Positions 1 through 10,799 of a stretch of DNA of 64,000 nucleotides are shown in pieces; positions within the stretch are counted from its first letter, which is position 1; every line of letters starts with the position of its first letter. Source of the DNA: Spirometra erinaceieuropaei. Its lineage: Eukaryota > Platyhelminthes > Cestoda > Diphyllobothriidea > Diphyllobothriidae. Under the pieces are notes generated by a model. The model saw only the letters and a program-made list of their open reading frames with translations, was not told the DNA's origin and ran no database searches. A program made the position numbers and the translations under genes. The stretch covers positions 1,891,962 through 1,955,961 of the forward strand of contig CACRXP010000010.1 of the NCBI GenBank assembly GCA_902702965.1. The letters are read 5' to 3'.

Positions 1-190
1 GGTCTCTCCATCACTTGGAATATTAAACGTTCTGTCAATCATTCTTACCACCAGTCTGTTCTGCAGTTAAGATGCGAGTCTTCCTTTCCAACATCCATTC
101 AGCGCATTGCCACCGCCAGGCTTTTTAAACTAGTCGATAGAAGCGATGGGACGTTTGTGAAATCAGCTCAGAAGAAGGAGATGCGACCGA

Positions 191-556
191 TGGCCTGACG
201 TTCAGGACTTTCACTCTGATCCATCTTCAGAGACGATCGCAGATAAGGGTGATGGAGGCACAAGGAGTGTTGCGTCTGTGGGGTGCAGTTGACATACGAC
301 ATACCTGTTGTGATTAAGAGCTGCATTCACCGCTAGGGGATCATACCTGATGCTACCCAGGTAGTCGGGGCAGAATATGGAGACGGGAGGTCGTTACGCT
401 TGTTGATTGACCGAATCCATGACTCCGAGCAGCTTGCGGATAGCGGTTCCCCCTTGCAAGAATGCCGGCCTCGTCAGACCTGAAGGCGCGGTCGAGCCCC
501 GTCAAATGAGCTGCGACTTGGGAGTAAGCGTCATGGAAGCGAAGAGGCAAGTTCCA
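191..556 (-). pseudogene. PLE fragment a: GIY-YIG endonuclease C-terminus plus 3' end
   Basis: Minus-strand remnant of the 3' part of a Penelope-like element. Positions 353-550 encode, in one minus frame, a peptide with the block SQVAAHLTGLDRAF and then EAGILARG. It aligns by eye with the endonuclease C-termini at 671-909 and 3597-3836 (SQVAAHS..., EILARGD...). The 3' side (about 191-350) matches the noncoding 3' region of the copy at 3016-3205 and ends in a decayed version of the hammerhead-like motif at 1258-1306. The catalytic N-terminal half of the endonuclease and the reverse transcriptase are missing, so it is inactive. Confidence 0.6.
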
Positions 557-650
557 GGAAGTAGTCGGGGGGACAGGCTCGCTGGAATAAGAGCTTAATT
601 AGCCTGACGTTTCAGATTCTCCCTCGTGGGGCCGTGAGACTTACTGTTCT

Positions 651-1306
651 GGCAGGAGGCATCTGGAGTCGTTTACCGGGTCTAGTGTTGTCGTGGTCAA
701 AGCAACTATGGCGTAGAAACCGAAAACAACTCCGAACGCGGTTGGCCGAGCACGCGGCAGCAGTGAGGAGCAACAACGCCAACTCCCAAGTCGCGGCTCA
801 TTCGACGGGACCCAATCACACATTCAAATTTGACGAAACATAAATTCTTACCAGAGGCGACAACCGCGTGGGTCGCGAACTGCTCGAGTCATGGTTTTCC
901 GGTACTTAATCAACAAGCGCAACGACCTCACCCTCCATATTCGACGCTGAGAATTAGCCTAGGCAAAGTAGTTAGCTGTGCGAATAATCGCTGTCCCTGG
1001 TATCAATGTCAACGAGCCAAGTTCCCCAAGAGTCTACATGAATGACGAGATTCGACAGCCAGCCGCTCAGCGGTGGGCGTAGGAACCAATAACGTTGACC
1101 GGTATACAGACGCATAACAGCTGTAGGGCAGCTACGTACTTCAACACCTGGCCAGTCAAGCTGTGATGCACTTGAAAGCTGCCAACTTTGATAGGCATGT
1201 AGCGGCCTAGCAACTGCATCCTATAAATATTACAACACCTGCATAATCACTACCTTCACCTGAATCTGATGATGGATTCGGGTGAGAATCCGAAACGTCA
1301 GGCTAG
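651..1306 (+). pseudogene. PLE fragment b: GIY-YIG endonuclease remnant and 3' UTR
   Basis: Five-prime-truncated Penelope-like element. In known PLEs the C-terminal GIY-YIG domain nicks target DNA and the upstream reverse transcriptase copies the RNA from that nick. Here only the endonuclease survives (671-909). It reads VYRV, then a TAG stop, then QSNYGVET, a frameshift, LRTRLAEHAAAVRSN and SQVAAHSTGPNHTFKFDET, then another in-frame TAA. The usual element motif is close to NYVGET, so the order Y-G-V-E-T is odd. About 350 bp of noncoding sequence follow and end at the hammerhead-like motif at 1258-1306. This copy forms a long inverted repeat with the minus-strand copy at 3222-3880, and both carry the TAG at the same codon. 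Assignment to PLE is firm; the subfamily is not. Confidence 0.65.
1258..1306 (+). ncRNA. Hammerhead ribozyme-like motif at the end of PLE fragment b
   Basis: CTGATGA lies at 1266-1272. A 6-bp stem II follows (GGATTC 1274-1279 with GAATCC 1286-1291, loop GGGTGA), then GAAAC at 1292-1296 and GTC at 1297-1299. These are the conserved hammerhead core pieces in the right order. Departures: one extra T at 1273 between core and stem II; stem III is only ACGT, so it closes without a loop unless two RNAs pair, as proposed for dimeric hammerheads; and stem I is weak here. Decayed relatives sit at the ends of the minus copies near 191-235, 3016-3065 and 3222-3262. Hammerheads in PLE termini are established in the literature. 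Activity of this one is unproven. Confidence 0.45.
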
Positions 1307-1391
1307 TAAAACACTTGTTCTAGCAATCGTACCTCCTTCACCGTGACCACTTCTTGGAACTCGTCTTTTCGCGTCTACTAGCACACGATAT

Positions 1392-1796
1392 TTTATGAAC
1401 GGGCTTCTCTCGGTCATAAAAATCTTATAATTAGTAACTTTTAAAAAACCGAATTATGCCCCTCCTCCAAGTATAGGACTTTAAGAAGACGCCATTTTTA
1501 CGAAATGAGTAAAAAATGAATGTTTTTATCCAGTTTTACTATGACGTATAATTAAATTTATGAGGACGTCGAAAATCAATGAGCAAAATGCATACCACAC
1601 AAGTAGTCATTCTCTGCAGTGTGTAAATTTTGCAGGTGACCGGAAGGAAGTTCGTATAAAAGTCGGCACCCCGAAGAAACTGAGATATCTTGGGATCATG
1701 CCGCACAATGATTGATATAGCAACCCTCATGGGTAATATTATCGAGTCTAAAACGCATTTCAAAATTTCGGTTAACATCTTTTGAGTTGGCGAATC
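1392..1796 (+). repeat. FB-1: one half of a foldback element
   Basis: Matches the inner part and right arm of the foldback family defined by the copies at 11839-12829 and 33479-34467. Landmarks in family order are: an A/T-rich stretch ending ACCGAATTATG; the box TCGAAAATCAATGAG; GTAGTCATT; and the terminal block ending GGTTAACATC...GAGTT. Only one arm is present, so it is a truncated copy. It lies between two inverted PLE fragments. Confidence 0.6.
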
Positions 1797-1799
1797 AAC

Positions 1800-3010
1800 T
1801 GTTAGCTTTGATTCCTATAGCATTTGGTCTCCACTAAGTCAAAATTATTTGCTGAGCAAACAGTAAAATGGGCAGTCATTGTGGAGGAGGTCATCAGAAT
1901 TTACAGGCAGTCAATTAAGACGCCTTAGCACGGTCCTTGATGGAGAAAGTTAACAAACAAACAGCTGTTATCATAAGATAAGATAGACATCACTTCAGCC
2001 AATTCTGCTGTTTTATGAAACTGTTCTGTTTGAAATACAGTTTTGGAGATTTAAAAAGGACCTGTTAAAAACTGAGAGCTAAAGGTGCCATTAAGGATAA
2101 TCATTAATTGTGCCCCTGTGTTCGCAAAGGTCGGCGCAATCGGAATTTGTCAAAAGTGTTCTTCTATTCACTCAACTATGACAGGCTGCTGATCGAATGC
2201 TTGCCCGAGCTCTGTGCGAACAGTAACGTCGCTTTCTACGCAGGCGGAAAACGTACCCAGCGTGGGTACCGATCAGTTCCTAAAGTGAGTCAGATGACCA
2301 GAAAGAACACCACAAGTACTACCAACCGGGATTTTTCACACGTCTGGAATTAGAAATTACCGCAACAGGAATGTCCATAAATTGTGTTGGTAGCAGTAAT
2401 CAGTAAACAGCCCACAGTAGCAGGTACATGCGCGTAGTCAAGTGGGCTGTGAAAACAAGACCGGCGCCTGTGCAGTTCAGAGTCAGTCATGACAGTAGTC
2501 GAACCGACGCATGCTTAGAGAACGTGTGCATGCGATCGGTCAAGGTATCCAAATTTAGAAACACAGGTCTTCACCGCTGTAAACACGTAGAGACACCGCC
2601 CAGAGATGGTAATGATAACACCCAAGAACGGCCACAGTCCTACTGTCGCCCCAACAGGTCGCCAGTGTGCATCCCCCACAAGCACACAATTAACCGACTG
2701 ACGCATTGTGGACTCGCGCCAAAAGGCTGTCTTCCGCTGTTGACCTTTCTCATTTAGTAGCGCGATGCGATGACTGACCGAAGACATCGGTAACGAGGGC
2801 GGTCACGCGACTATCGGCGAGGTCAGGTAGCTTTATAGTCACACTGTGAGCGAGTTTTCGCGTACAACACCTGTTTACGGTCTCCTTACTCGATGCTTGT
2901 GCACGCCTTGTAAGATTTAAAAAGCAAGTTGCAGCATGAGGGTTCGCTCCGTCGAAAGCGACGTGGGAACAACCAGTCCAGGAGGAAATTCGATCAGTAG
3001 GACAAGAGGC
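1800..3010. other. Unassigned stretch
   Basis: No coding region, RNA gene or clear repeat recognised. Short open frames on both strands (for example 2428-2757 plus) show no familiar motif and are interrupted on all sides. Confidence 0.4.
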
Positions 3011-3015
3011 GCACT

Positions 3016-3205
3016 GACCTGACGCTTCGGATTCTCACTCGAACGAAACACCGGAGACGGTCGCAAATAAGGGTGATGGAAGCCCAAGGAATGCAGTATT
3101 ATGTAGGACGCAGTTCCCACTCAATCACATGCTTGCTGCAATAGGTAACTCCAGCATTCATTGCTGGAGGGTCGCATATGGTGTCGAACATGAAACAGCC
3201 GTGAG
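3016..3205 (-). repeat. PLE fragment c: 3' end only
   Basis: Minus-strand copy of the noncoding PLE 3' end, similar to 191-350. It starts with the remnant of the hammerhead-like motif (rc ATCCGAAGCGTCAGG; core CTGATGA destroyed) and continues through a block with the string ATAAGGGTGATGGA shared with the first copy. No endonuclease sequence remains. Confidence 0.5.
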
Positions 3206-3221
3206 AAGCAATGACGCTTAC

Positions 3222-3880
3222 TGGCCTAGCGTTTCGGACTCTTACTCGAATTAATCATCAGAGTCAGGTAAGGGTAGCGATTACACAGGTGTTTTAATAT
3301 TTATAGGATGCAGTTGCTAGGCCAATACATGCAATTCGACTGGCCAGGTGTTGAAATACGCAGCTGCTCTACGGTTGTTATGCGCCTGTATACCGGTTAA
3401 CATTATTGGTTCCCACGCTCATTGCGCGCCGCTGATTGGCTGACTGTCGGATCTCGTCATTCATGTGGACTCTTGGGGGCCTTGGCTCGTCGAAATCGAT
3501 ACCAGGGACAGTGATTATTCGCACGGCTAACTACTTTGCCTAGGCTAATTCTCAGCGTCGAACATGGAGAGGGAGGTCGTTGTGTTTGTTGATAAATTAA
3601 GGACCGGAAAACCATGACTCGAGCAGTTTGCGGTCCATGCGCTTGTCGCCTCTGGCGAGAATTTCTGTTTTGTCAAAAGTGAATGTGTGGCAGGGTCCCA
3701 TCGAATGAGCCGCGACTTGGGAGTTGGCGTCGTTCCTCCTCACTGCTGCTGCGTGCTCGACCAACCGCGTTCGGAGCAGTTTTCCGGTTTCTACGCCATA
3801 GTTGCTTTGCGCATGACTGCGCTAGACCCGGTAAACGACTCCACATGTCTTCTGCCATGACAGTGGGTCTTTCGGCCTCA
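3222..3880 (-). pseudogene. PLE fragment d: GIY-YIG endonuclease with 3' UTR, inverted partner of fragment b
   Basis: Minus-strand copy of the same element as 651-1306. The endonuclease tail (3597-3836) is better preserved than its partner. After VYRV and a TAG stop, one frame runs uninterrupted: QSNYGVETGKLLRTRLVEH, then AAAVRRNDANSQVAAHS, HTFTFDKTEILARGDKR, LLESWFSGP and a natural TAA. This is the usual C-terminal layout of tapeworm-type PLE endonucleases. The distal 3' part mirrors 910-1306 and includes CTGATGA and CCGAAAC pieces of the hammerhead-like motif, though the cleavage triplet is changed (CGCTAG where fragment b has CGTCAG). The reverse transcriptase is absent. Confidence 0.65.
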
Positions 3881-4184
3881 TGATTTGGTGCCTTATGATT
3901 GCCTCCGGTGTGTGTGCAACTCCTTTCCAATGGGTTTCTGGAGATGGCTGAGGGCTTCCGACACATTCTCCGCGTACGGTACAGCTCGCCAAAATTTGGG
4001 GCCAGTTGGATTTTGTTTTTCGGCTCGTTTAATTGGACGCTGGTTGATGAAGTTGCGCGGGTAGCCATTCATTCTGAATACCCATCAAATCCATTGTTAT
4101 TTCGCAACCATGTCTTCCTTTCAACTCCGTTGTGTCCCTACTTGCTGGTATTCGAAACATCAGCCTAATAAATCCCTTATTCCA

Positions 4185-4755
4185 AAATATCATGTCTCCG
4201 CATTTGTTAATGTTTCTTGTAAAGTTTACAGTATGGCCCAAATCCACTGCTAAATTTTAGAAACTCCGCATAGTCTTCTCTCAATACCTTATAGAAATGC
4301 GTGATTTTCCACACATGAAAAATATACAGCCTATAGTTTCGAAACCCTGAATGCAAATGCAACGGCAGTTCGTGTTTAAAACTATTCCGTGACTGGAAAT
4401 CTTTTTAAAACTTTCGAGTATAAAATTTGAAGAAGATGTGATTTCCTAGCAGATGAGTTTAAAATGAATATTTTTATTCATGTTTTCCATGAGATGTATT
4501 TGAATTTATAATGACATCGAAAATGAATGAGAAAAATTCACACTGCATAAGTAGCCATTTTACAGGTTGTCGTTTTTGGTGACGGCAGGGGAGAAGTTCG
4601 TTCAATAGTCGGCATTATGTAGTAACTGAATTATTATGGGATTATGCTGTATGGTGATTAGTATTACAAGCCTACTTGAGTAATCTTCTCGAGTCGTCAA
4701 CGCATTGCAGAATTCCGGTTAACATTTTATGAGTAAGCACGTCTACCGTATAAAG
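4185..4755 (+). repeat. FB-2: foldback element, central part plus one arm
   Basis: Begins inside the family's central spacer (CATTTGTTAATGTTTCTTGTAAAG..., AAATCCACTGCTAAATTTTA). It passes the AAAATATACAGCCTATAG block and then runs through the whole right arm (TCGAAAATGAATGAG; GTAGCCATTTT; CCGGTTAACATTTTATGAGT). The opposite arm is missing. Confidence 0.6.
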
Positions 4756-4759
4756 ATTT

Positions 4760-5555
4760 TTAACAGATTACAATGTATATTCATACCCAAACGTAGTAAA
4801 TATGAAAGTAGAAATAAAATAACGTCTAATAATAGTGGTTTAGTGAATTTTACATCAAAATGTCGTTTAATAAGTTGTGCGATTTAATATAAGACGGTTT
4901 GTCAACTGCCTACATTCTGAGTATAGATTCCAAAATAGCCATCCTTGACGATTTTGAGTTAAAGGAGATTGTGTTCAACAAGAGAAATTGGATTTTGCTT
5001 GAGTTCGCCGATTGGGACGTCGTAGGAACATTTTTCATGAGGTGACATGCTATGAGGCCGGTCGTTGCCTTATAAATTTAAATAGAACTGACAGGCGTGG
5101 TCGTAAACATACCATTTTGTGTTTATAGAGAGAACTTTTTGACCGTTAAATTAATTTACACTTTTCGTTCGTTTTAAATTACGTTGAGTTTCAGATCGGC
5201 CTCCAAATGTTGCTGAATACTTCATGATTTTCAGTGCCCTTCCTGCTGCAGGTGTATCCACTTCAGACTCTATATCTAGCCCAAAAACGCGCCGGGTCAA
5301 TGTTTCAGACCAAAACATGAGCGAAACGGCGTATGACCCACAGTAAATGTCCTATTAAGGCCATATCGGCCGTTGCAGTCATTTGCGATCGTATTTACTT
5401 TGGCCTCTTCTTGGACCGTGGTGAGTGTTGGGGGGGAAGAGGGGGGAGGATTGGAGCGAATGGAGTAATCACGAACTAAGAAGTGCAAGTAACCGCTGTC
5501 CTCTGAATGAAATAACTGACATAAAAGGCGTCAGGACCGGCAGGTAGTGTGGTAT
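4760..5555. other. Unassigned AT-rich stretch with a short G-rich tract
   Basis: Nothing recognised. A purine-rich, G-rich tract lies at about 5426-5452. No repeat match was seen elsewhere in the window. Confidence 0.4.
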
Positions 5556-5557
5556 GG

Positions 5558-5900
5558 TAGAGGGGCGCTCACTGATCGCTCTTACAGAACTCACTTGTTC
5601 GGTTTTGCCTTACGGGCTCTCACTCGAGTCCAACCAACAGCCGCACAGCGGCGCATGATATAGGCAGAATGTCATTACCGATGAAGACATGGGTGACTGG
5701 AATGGCCATTTCTGGCTTATTAACCGTCGTCAGCCAGTCATACCCAACCCCGAAGTGTGGAACACCTGGGGCTCGAACTGGCGACCTGTTAGTTAGAAGT
5801 CTAACGCCTCTTACCGCTGAGCCACGGGCTCGTTACCCTGTCGGTTTCGATCGGGAATATCGGCAGATAATGCAGCACAAGGTTACGGTAAGAGATCCCG
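5558..5900 (-). mobile_element. SINE-B copy 1 (tRNA-derived SINE)
   Basis: Minus-strand tRNA-like head at 5759-5832. Reverse complement it reads GAGCCCGTGGCTCAGCGG (box A-like TGGCTCAGCGG), then TTAGACTTCTAACTAACAGG, then GTTCGAGCCC (box B) and GGTGTTCC. The tail carries the family landmarks: a block like CAGAAATGGCCATTCCAG, a GACATTCTGCC block, CTCGAG with short CT repeats, GAACTCACT, and the terminal GGTGAGCGCC-type block (here CGATCAGTGAGCGCCCC). Internal Pol III boxes are typical of SINEs. The number of copies and missing CCA-type tRNA context argue against a functional tRNA gene. Confidence 0.7.
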
Positions 5901-6189
5901 GTGCGAATTAGAGCGTGAGCGACTCGATTCCGCCAGCTTTTCCTCATCGCAAGACTTCCCTTCTACTTCAAGGCCTACCATCATGGCGTTCTTTCATAGC
6001 TTTCGCCTTCTGCCACTATAGGTTGACCGTGTCTGTCTTGAAGCACCTTTTTAGCAGAATTCTGGAAGTGAAAGGGAGCATAACCAGAAAACGTTTGACT
6101 TTCTGGCGGCCGCTACTCGCCGGTCCTTATGCCACAGCAGTGATGAGGCAGTAGCAAAAGCAACCAGCTGAAGTTGCCGACAAGGACAA

Positions 6190-6350
6190 GGGAGGCTGAA
6201 ATGGCCATTTCTGCAATGTTGGCCGTCATTAGTCAGCCAGGGATAAGCCCACGTTTTTGATATCCCTAAGGCTAAAACCTGCGCCCTGTTGATTATGGGT
6301 CTAGCACTCTAACCACTGATCCACGGGATCGTTGTCACGTCGTTTTCGAT
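6190..6350 (-). mobile_element. SINE-B copy 2, partial
   Basis: Shares the AATGGCCATTTCTGC and GCCGTCATTAGTCAGCC blocks with copy 1, followed by a degenerate tRNA-like head. Reverse complement it reads ATCCCGTGGATCAGTGGTTAG, with a box B changed to GGTTTTAGCC. Five-prime part of the tail only. Confidence 0.55.
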
Positions 6351-6359
6351 CGGAAACAG

Positions 6360-8285
6360 TAGTAATCGATGCACACTTATCGAGTCTCCCATTTGGACTG
6401 CGTGGCGCGGTAGGTCGTTTCTGATCAAGTATAACCTCCAGTTTCCGCCCTCCTGCCTAATTGGCAAGTTCAGCCAGAAGTAAACCATATTTTCTCGGAG
6501 CAGTATACTGCACATTTGATTACAACTCAGCGGGTCAGACCAGTTAGCACTTTTGCCGTGTGAGTTTGAGGACTGTACCATACCGACGTCACAGCAGTCT
6601 GTGCTGCGTCCTCCAGGGCATACGCGGTCGTTATTGGCTTGAATTATTCCAATGCAACCCTATCATAGCCGCCCTACTGCCAGTGGAAAAATTCAGGTTT
6701 GTTTTGACAGTAAACGACTCGGTCAACCACCACTTACACAGCAGTCACTGTCATCTATGTTGCCCGACGTGCTGACGCTATAAGACTGCCATAGAACCTT
6801 TTATTACTCAGTGAGCGCCTGAAGACTGGTGTGCCAGTGCCTGAAAACTCGCCGTATTTGTTGCCTTTCTGACTTACATTTGTGGATAGTAGTCTCTGTA
6901 AGATATATAGGGTAGTTTTCCCATCAGATAAATCAACTAATACTGTTTTGCCCGTAAATCGCATGCGTAGTGGTCTAAAGTCTTTCAGCTCAGTTGCCTA
7001 ACGTCGAATACAGTTAAGACCAAACTTCAAAGTCACAGTCAAGTTAGGCTAGAAAGTCGGCTCCCCTCTCCTCCTCTTTCTGTTAGTTTATACCGCCAAT
7101 TGACGTCCAATTTTTCAAGCAGTTTCGGTTAGCTCAGTCCTCAAAATATTTTTCCAGGAAATTCCCCGCTCTGAGTGACCAAAAGAAGCGTTTCACAAGT
7201 AAAACGCAAGCAAGCCGTGGTACTAAGGAAACAGCGATGGAATCTAGCGGTCAAATTGGTCTGCACGAAAGTGCTTTGCCCTCGGGATGTTGGTCGGCTC
7301 TCCATGAAAGAGCTCCTTGGAATAAAAGAGAAGTCAATGAAGAGGGCGAGATGAAGCATCGTAACGCCAAGGTTTGCCATTACCTCTTCTGACGTCCGTC
7401 TGAAGTAAAATTCACTGTTTCTGAGCACTTTTTGCCATCAATGTCACATTCTCTGACAATCCCCAACCACTCACACTTGAGCCAGTGGGCCTGTAGCGAC
7501 GCGGCGGTGAAAATAAGTGGTCTGAGCACTATAACCACCAGGTAGAATGCAATGTTGCTAGGAGGAGACGGAAGGCAGCAGAATGGGGGTTTAGTGTATA
7601 CTGAACCCGGAGTTGTCCTCTCAGGCAGCAGTGGCTACGTGTGACGCCAGGGCTGGTGTTGACTGCGTTCAGTCATGCCTGAGAGTCTCTGAGATAGTGG
7701 TGGCAGCCACTTTTGTCTGCTCGTGGGCCAAGCACAAGTGTTGTCCAGTCAGTGTCTGTTCAGTTCAGTTCAGTTTATTGAGGGAAATAGGCGTAAGCCT
7801 TTGAGTATCCTATTTGCAACGTAAAAATGTGTGGTGTACAGATAGATGTTCTGGGCTGAAATAGTTCGAACATTTGCCGAGGGGTGGGGTCCCAGTGGCT
7901 TGTTTTGCTGATTGCAGGGGGTGGCGCGTTCAAGTGGCACATGGGTAGCCGCGACATCGTGGGGACGCCATTGTGTGCCCGAGCTGTCGGTCGTGTGACT
8001 TCAGGTCACCGCGTCTAGGACGGCTCACTGCAAAGGGGTGAATGACCTTGAGGCAGCAAGGTCTTGAACACTAACGCCAGACCGGTCATGATGTCTGCCC
8101 GCTACAGACCTAGTGCCATTTGACTCTGAGCAGAAGTCCTGCCAAAAAGTTTTACTGCAAGGCGATCGTTCGACCGTCGTTTCCGACGATGTCCGCCATA
8201 CCTGCTCCACAGCAATGCGCAGCAGGTACGGTGGCTTCAGTTTAACTGACATAAACTGACTCAAATTAGTTTATAGTGGCAACAT
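6360..8285. other. Unassigned stretch
   Basis: No gene, RNA or repeat family recognised. Several 60-95 codon open frames exist, for example minus 7141-7428, but none has a motif I know and none continues across a plausible splice junction. Confidence 0.35.
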
Positions 8286-8289
8286 AGTT

Positions 8290-8425
8290 GCACAACACCT
8301 ACCACACTCTCCCCACCTTCCCCACCTGAACGCGATGTCAAAATAGAGTCAAGAAGACCGGAGGCGATGGAGGGCGCAAGTGGATGACATGGTCGAGCCC
8401 GCACGTTGGCGCCCTACTCCACACC
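8290..8425 (-). repeat. R3 dispersed repeat, partial copy
   Basis: Reverse complement of part of the R3 family seen best at 21728-21992. Shared landmarks are the stretch around ATGTCAAAATAGAGTCAAG (family: TTGACTCTGTCTTGACA) and the C-rich block before it. It is truncated at both ends. Confidence 0.45.
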
Positions 8426-8904
8426 CCTTAGTCCACACATCAAATGACTACGTTTTTTTAACCGAAACAACAATGAGGGGATAAATTTCAGTCATATCGT
8501 GCTTCCAAAAGATATTTCATCAATGTCGTCTTTGTCCGAAGTTGAACAAGTCAATTAAAAAAGCTGAGTTTCACACTTTTTCGGTGACTGCAAACCTCCA
8601 TCGATCAGCGAACATTCTCAAGCCGATGTCAATGATGAATCCGATGGATACGTGTTCTCATAGGTGACTAGCAGTAAAAGACTGTATTGTTGAGCAAGAA
8701 AGCATCGAGCGCCGGTTCTGCCTACAAATACGCGTGATACCCAAATACGAGAATTGCCTACTATTAAAAAAATTTAAGATGACACCTTAAAAGCATAAAT
8801 CCCCATTCAAATATTAACTTTTAGATGATATACGATTGCCCCAACGGGTTTACCATAGTTCGTTATATTTTTATATCTTCTTCTGAGCTAATACTATTAA
8901 ATGC

Positions 8905-9315
8905 ATACAGCGATTTTTTCTTATCGTCTTCTACTTTCTGAAGACGCTTTTCCAAGTTTTCCTTCATGCTTGGGAATAAGAAGAAAGGCTCAGGAAACTA
9001 TGCCAGGCGAGTAAGGAGGGTGAGGAGCCGTCGTAATGCCATTTTTCGCCCACAAATGGTTGATTTTTAATGCTGTGTGGACAGTCCCGTTGTCATAACG
9101 ATGCAGCCGGTCCTCCGATTGCCATAATTCAGGTCATTTTTTCTCTCTGTCTCACGCAAGCACTGCAGAACTGGAAGATAGTAATATTGATCCGCTGTGG
9201 TGCCATGAGAAACAGGTCCAACTTCAGCAAATCCTTTGATGGCAAAAAATAAGCTATAACGGGCACGACTATGTTTCATCAAAACATTTGCGAAAAGCTC
9301 TGGGACATCCCGCAA
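8905..9315 (-). pseudogene. Mariner-type (Tc1/mariner) transposase remnant
   Basis: Mariner transposases cut and paste their element using a D,D34D triad. Reading the minus strand from 9315, the fragment runs SRARYSLFFAIKGFAEVGPV, then SHGTTADQYYYLPVLQCLRE. After a frameshift it continues HRYDNGTVHTALK (the region of the second catalytic Asp, D present), then AKNGITTAPHPPYSPG. The expected CDFFLF region is broken by a stop (VS-stop-AFLLIPKHEGK). The order and spacing match the middle and C-terminal parts of mariner transposases. The helix-turn-helix N-terminus and the terminal inverted repeats are not visible. It is a dead, 5'-truncated copy. Confidence 0.7.
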
Positions 9316-9319
9316 CAGA

Positions 9320-10235
9320 TTTTTCTGAAAAAAACATTGGTCGACTCCCTATGCACCTGACTTTTCATACGCAAGAAGGACTTTTGCCGGATATGCTGCA
9401 TTGCTGCCCCAGAGCGGCATCGAATTGTAGACCAGCGAGAGAGCCGTGTCCTCATCCAAACTGCTAGAAATTATCGGGTTTTTTGTCGTTTTCGCGCTAG
9501 GTGTGGGGCTATGGTTTAGTTTATAATTATGGTTTGACTTTGGTCTAGAGTTGAGTGAGCGTTAAGGGAGGTGCTAGGATCGGGTTTGCAGATAAGGTTG
9601 GAGTAGACGGTCAGACGTCTGGCTGGGTGGTTTGCCAGCCAAGCTAATAATTAAGATGCCATAATTTTTGACTACCAGTGTGCGCCAGTTTTTCCTTTTT
9701 GGCAACTGTCCTGCTTGGAATGCAAGAAAAATAATTCGAGAACAAATACCAGCCATCCGAAGTAATGTCTGTGAGGAGGGGAAAAGTCAACGTCCGGAGC
9801 TGTGCGAAGAGTGGAGAAAGATGCGCACTCAGACCTGAAGCTTCACAACAACTGCGGTCATTTGAAATCGACCAGATAACGGCAACCCCATGGTGATGAG
9901 GAGAGAGTTTGGACGCCCTTGTTTGTCGCTAAAATCTCGTCTCATTCAAATCCAACTTCCTTAACGGGGGGCACTGTCTGAACTGCCTTGTAGGCAGGAG
10001 GTTTTGTAGACCAATAGGCAGACTGTTGGCATCTACAGGGGCACCACCGTCATCTTTTCTAGTAAAACATTAACCGTAATCCTGAAACGCTCCTTCACTA
10101 GAAAGGATTCCTTGATTAGGATTGGAATACTGACTGTCGGGCAGCAAAATCTCCGGATATTTCAATTGTACTGAGATGCTGGGTTTTAAAGAGGAGGCCA
10201 TATTGCTGTCTACTAAAGCCTCATTTTGTAAATAA
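9320..10235. other. Unassigned stretch with degenerate GGTT/TTAG-rich tract
   Basis: No coding signal recognised. Around 9510-9600 the sequence is rich in GGTTTAG/GGTTTG-like words, possibly a decayed telomere-like tract, but I cannot define an element. Confidence 0.3.
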
Positions 10236-10239
10236 GGGA

Positions 10240-10795
10240 TCATTTACCATGTGTGAACTCTCGTTAGTGACGTTCGACGCCCGTAAAATTAAGGTATATC
10301 TGATATTAAACGTAGGCAAAGTGTCTTTTCTTGTGACCTTTGATAGCAAATTACATCTCAAAGTAGGTCTACGATTCAGTTTAGGAAAAATATGCAATTT
10401 TGAGATTTTTAGAACCGCCACATGTCCACTCTGTCGGTTTATAAATGCTGCCAATGAAGTATACAGCTTGACCAATATCCGTTGCTGAATTTTGTTAGCT
10501 TTATGGAGTCTTCTCTTAGTGTTCTAGAGGACTATGCGGTTTTTCTTTCGTGGAAAGAGTAAGGTTCGTAGGCCAGAAACCCCAAACAGAAGTGTAACGG
10601 ATTTTAAATTATTCGAGACTTAAAAAGAACAGTAATAAAATCGGACGATACCGTTTCTACAAATGAAAAAATTTGAAGACGACATAATTTTCGTCAACAA
10701 TTATGCAATAAAATATGTTTTTCACTTAGTTTTGTGAAATATGTCTGAACCTATAAAGGCAGTGAATAAATCAAGGAAACACTTACAGTAAATGT
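10240..10795. repeat. FB-3: diverged foldback element
   Basis: Old copy of the foldback family. The left arm begins near TTCGACGCCCGTAAAATTAAG (family TTCGATGCCC...AATTCAATTATA). The centre holds GATTTTTAGAACCGC...TGCCAATG...CCAATATCC. The right side holds ATTTTAAATTATTCGAG and the GACGACATAATTTTCG block. Strongly diverged from FB-5; the outer part of the left arm is missing. Confidence 0.5.
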
Positions 10796-10799
10796 TTCA

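Noticed and set aside
5759..5832. Functional tRNA gene (SINE-B head)
   Set aside because: Boxes A and B are present, but the copies are many, fused to a common tail and partly degenerate.
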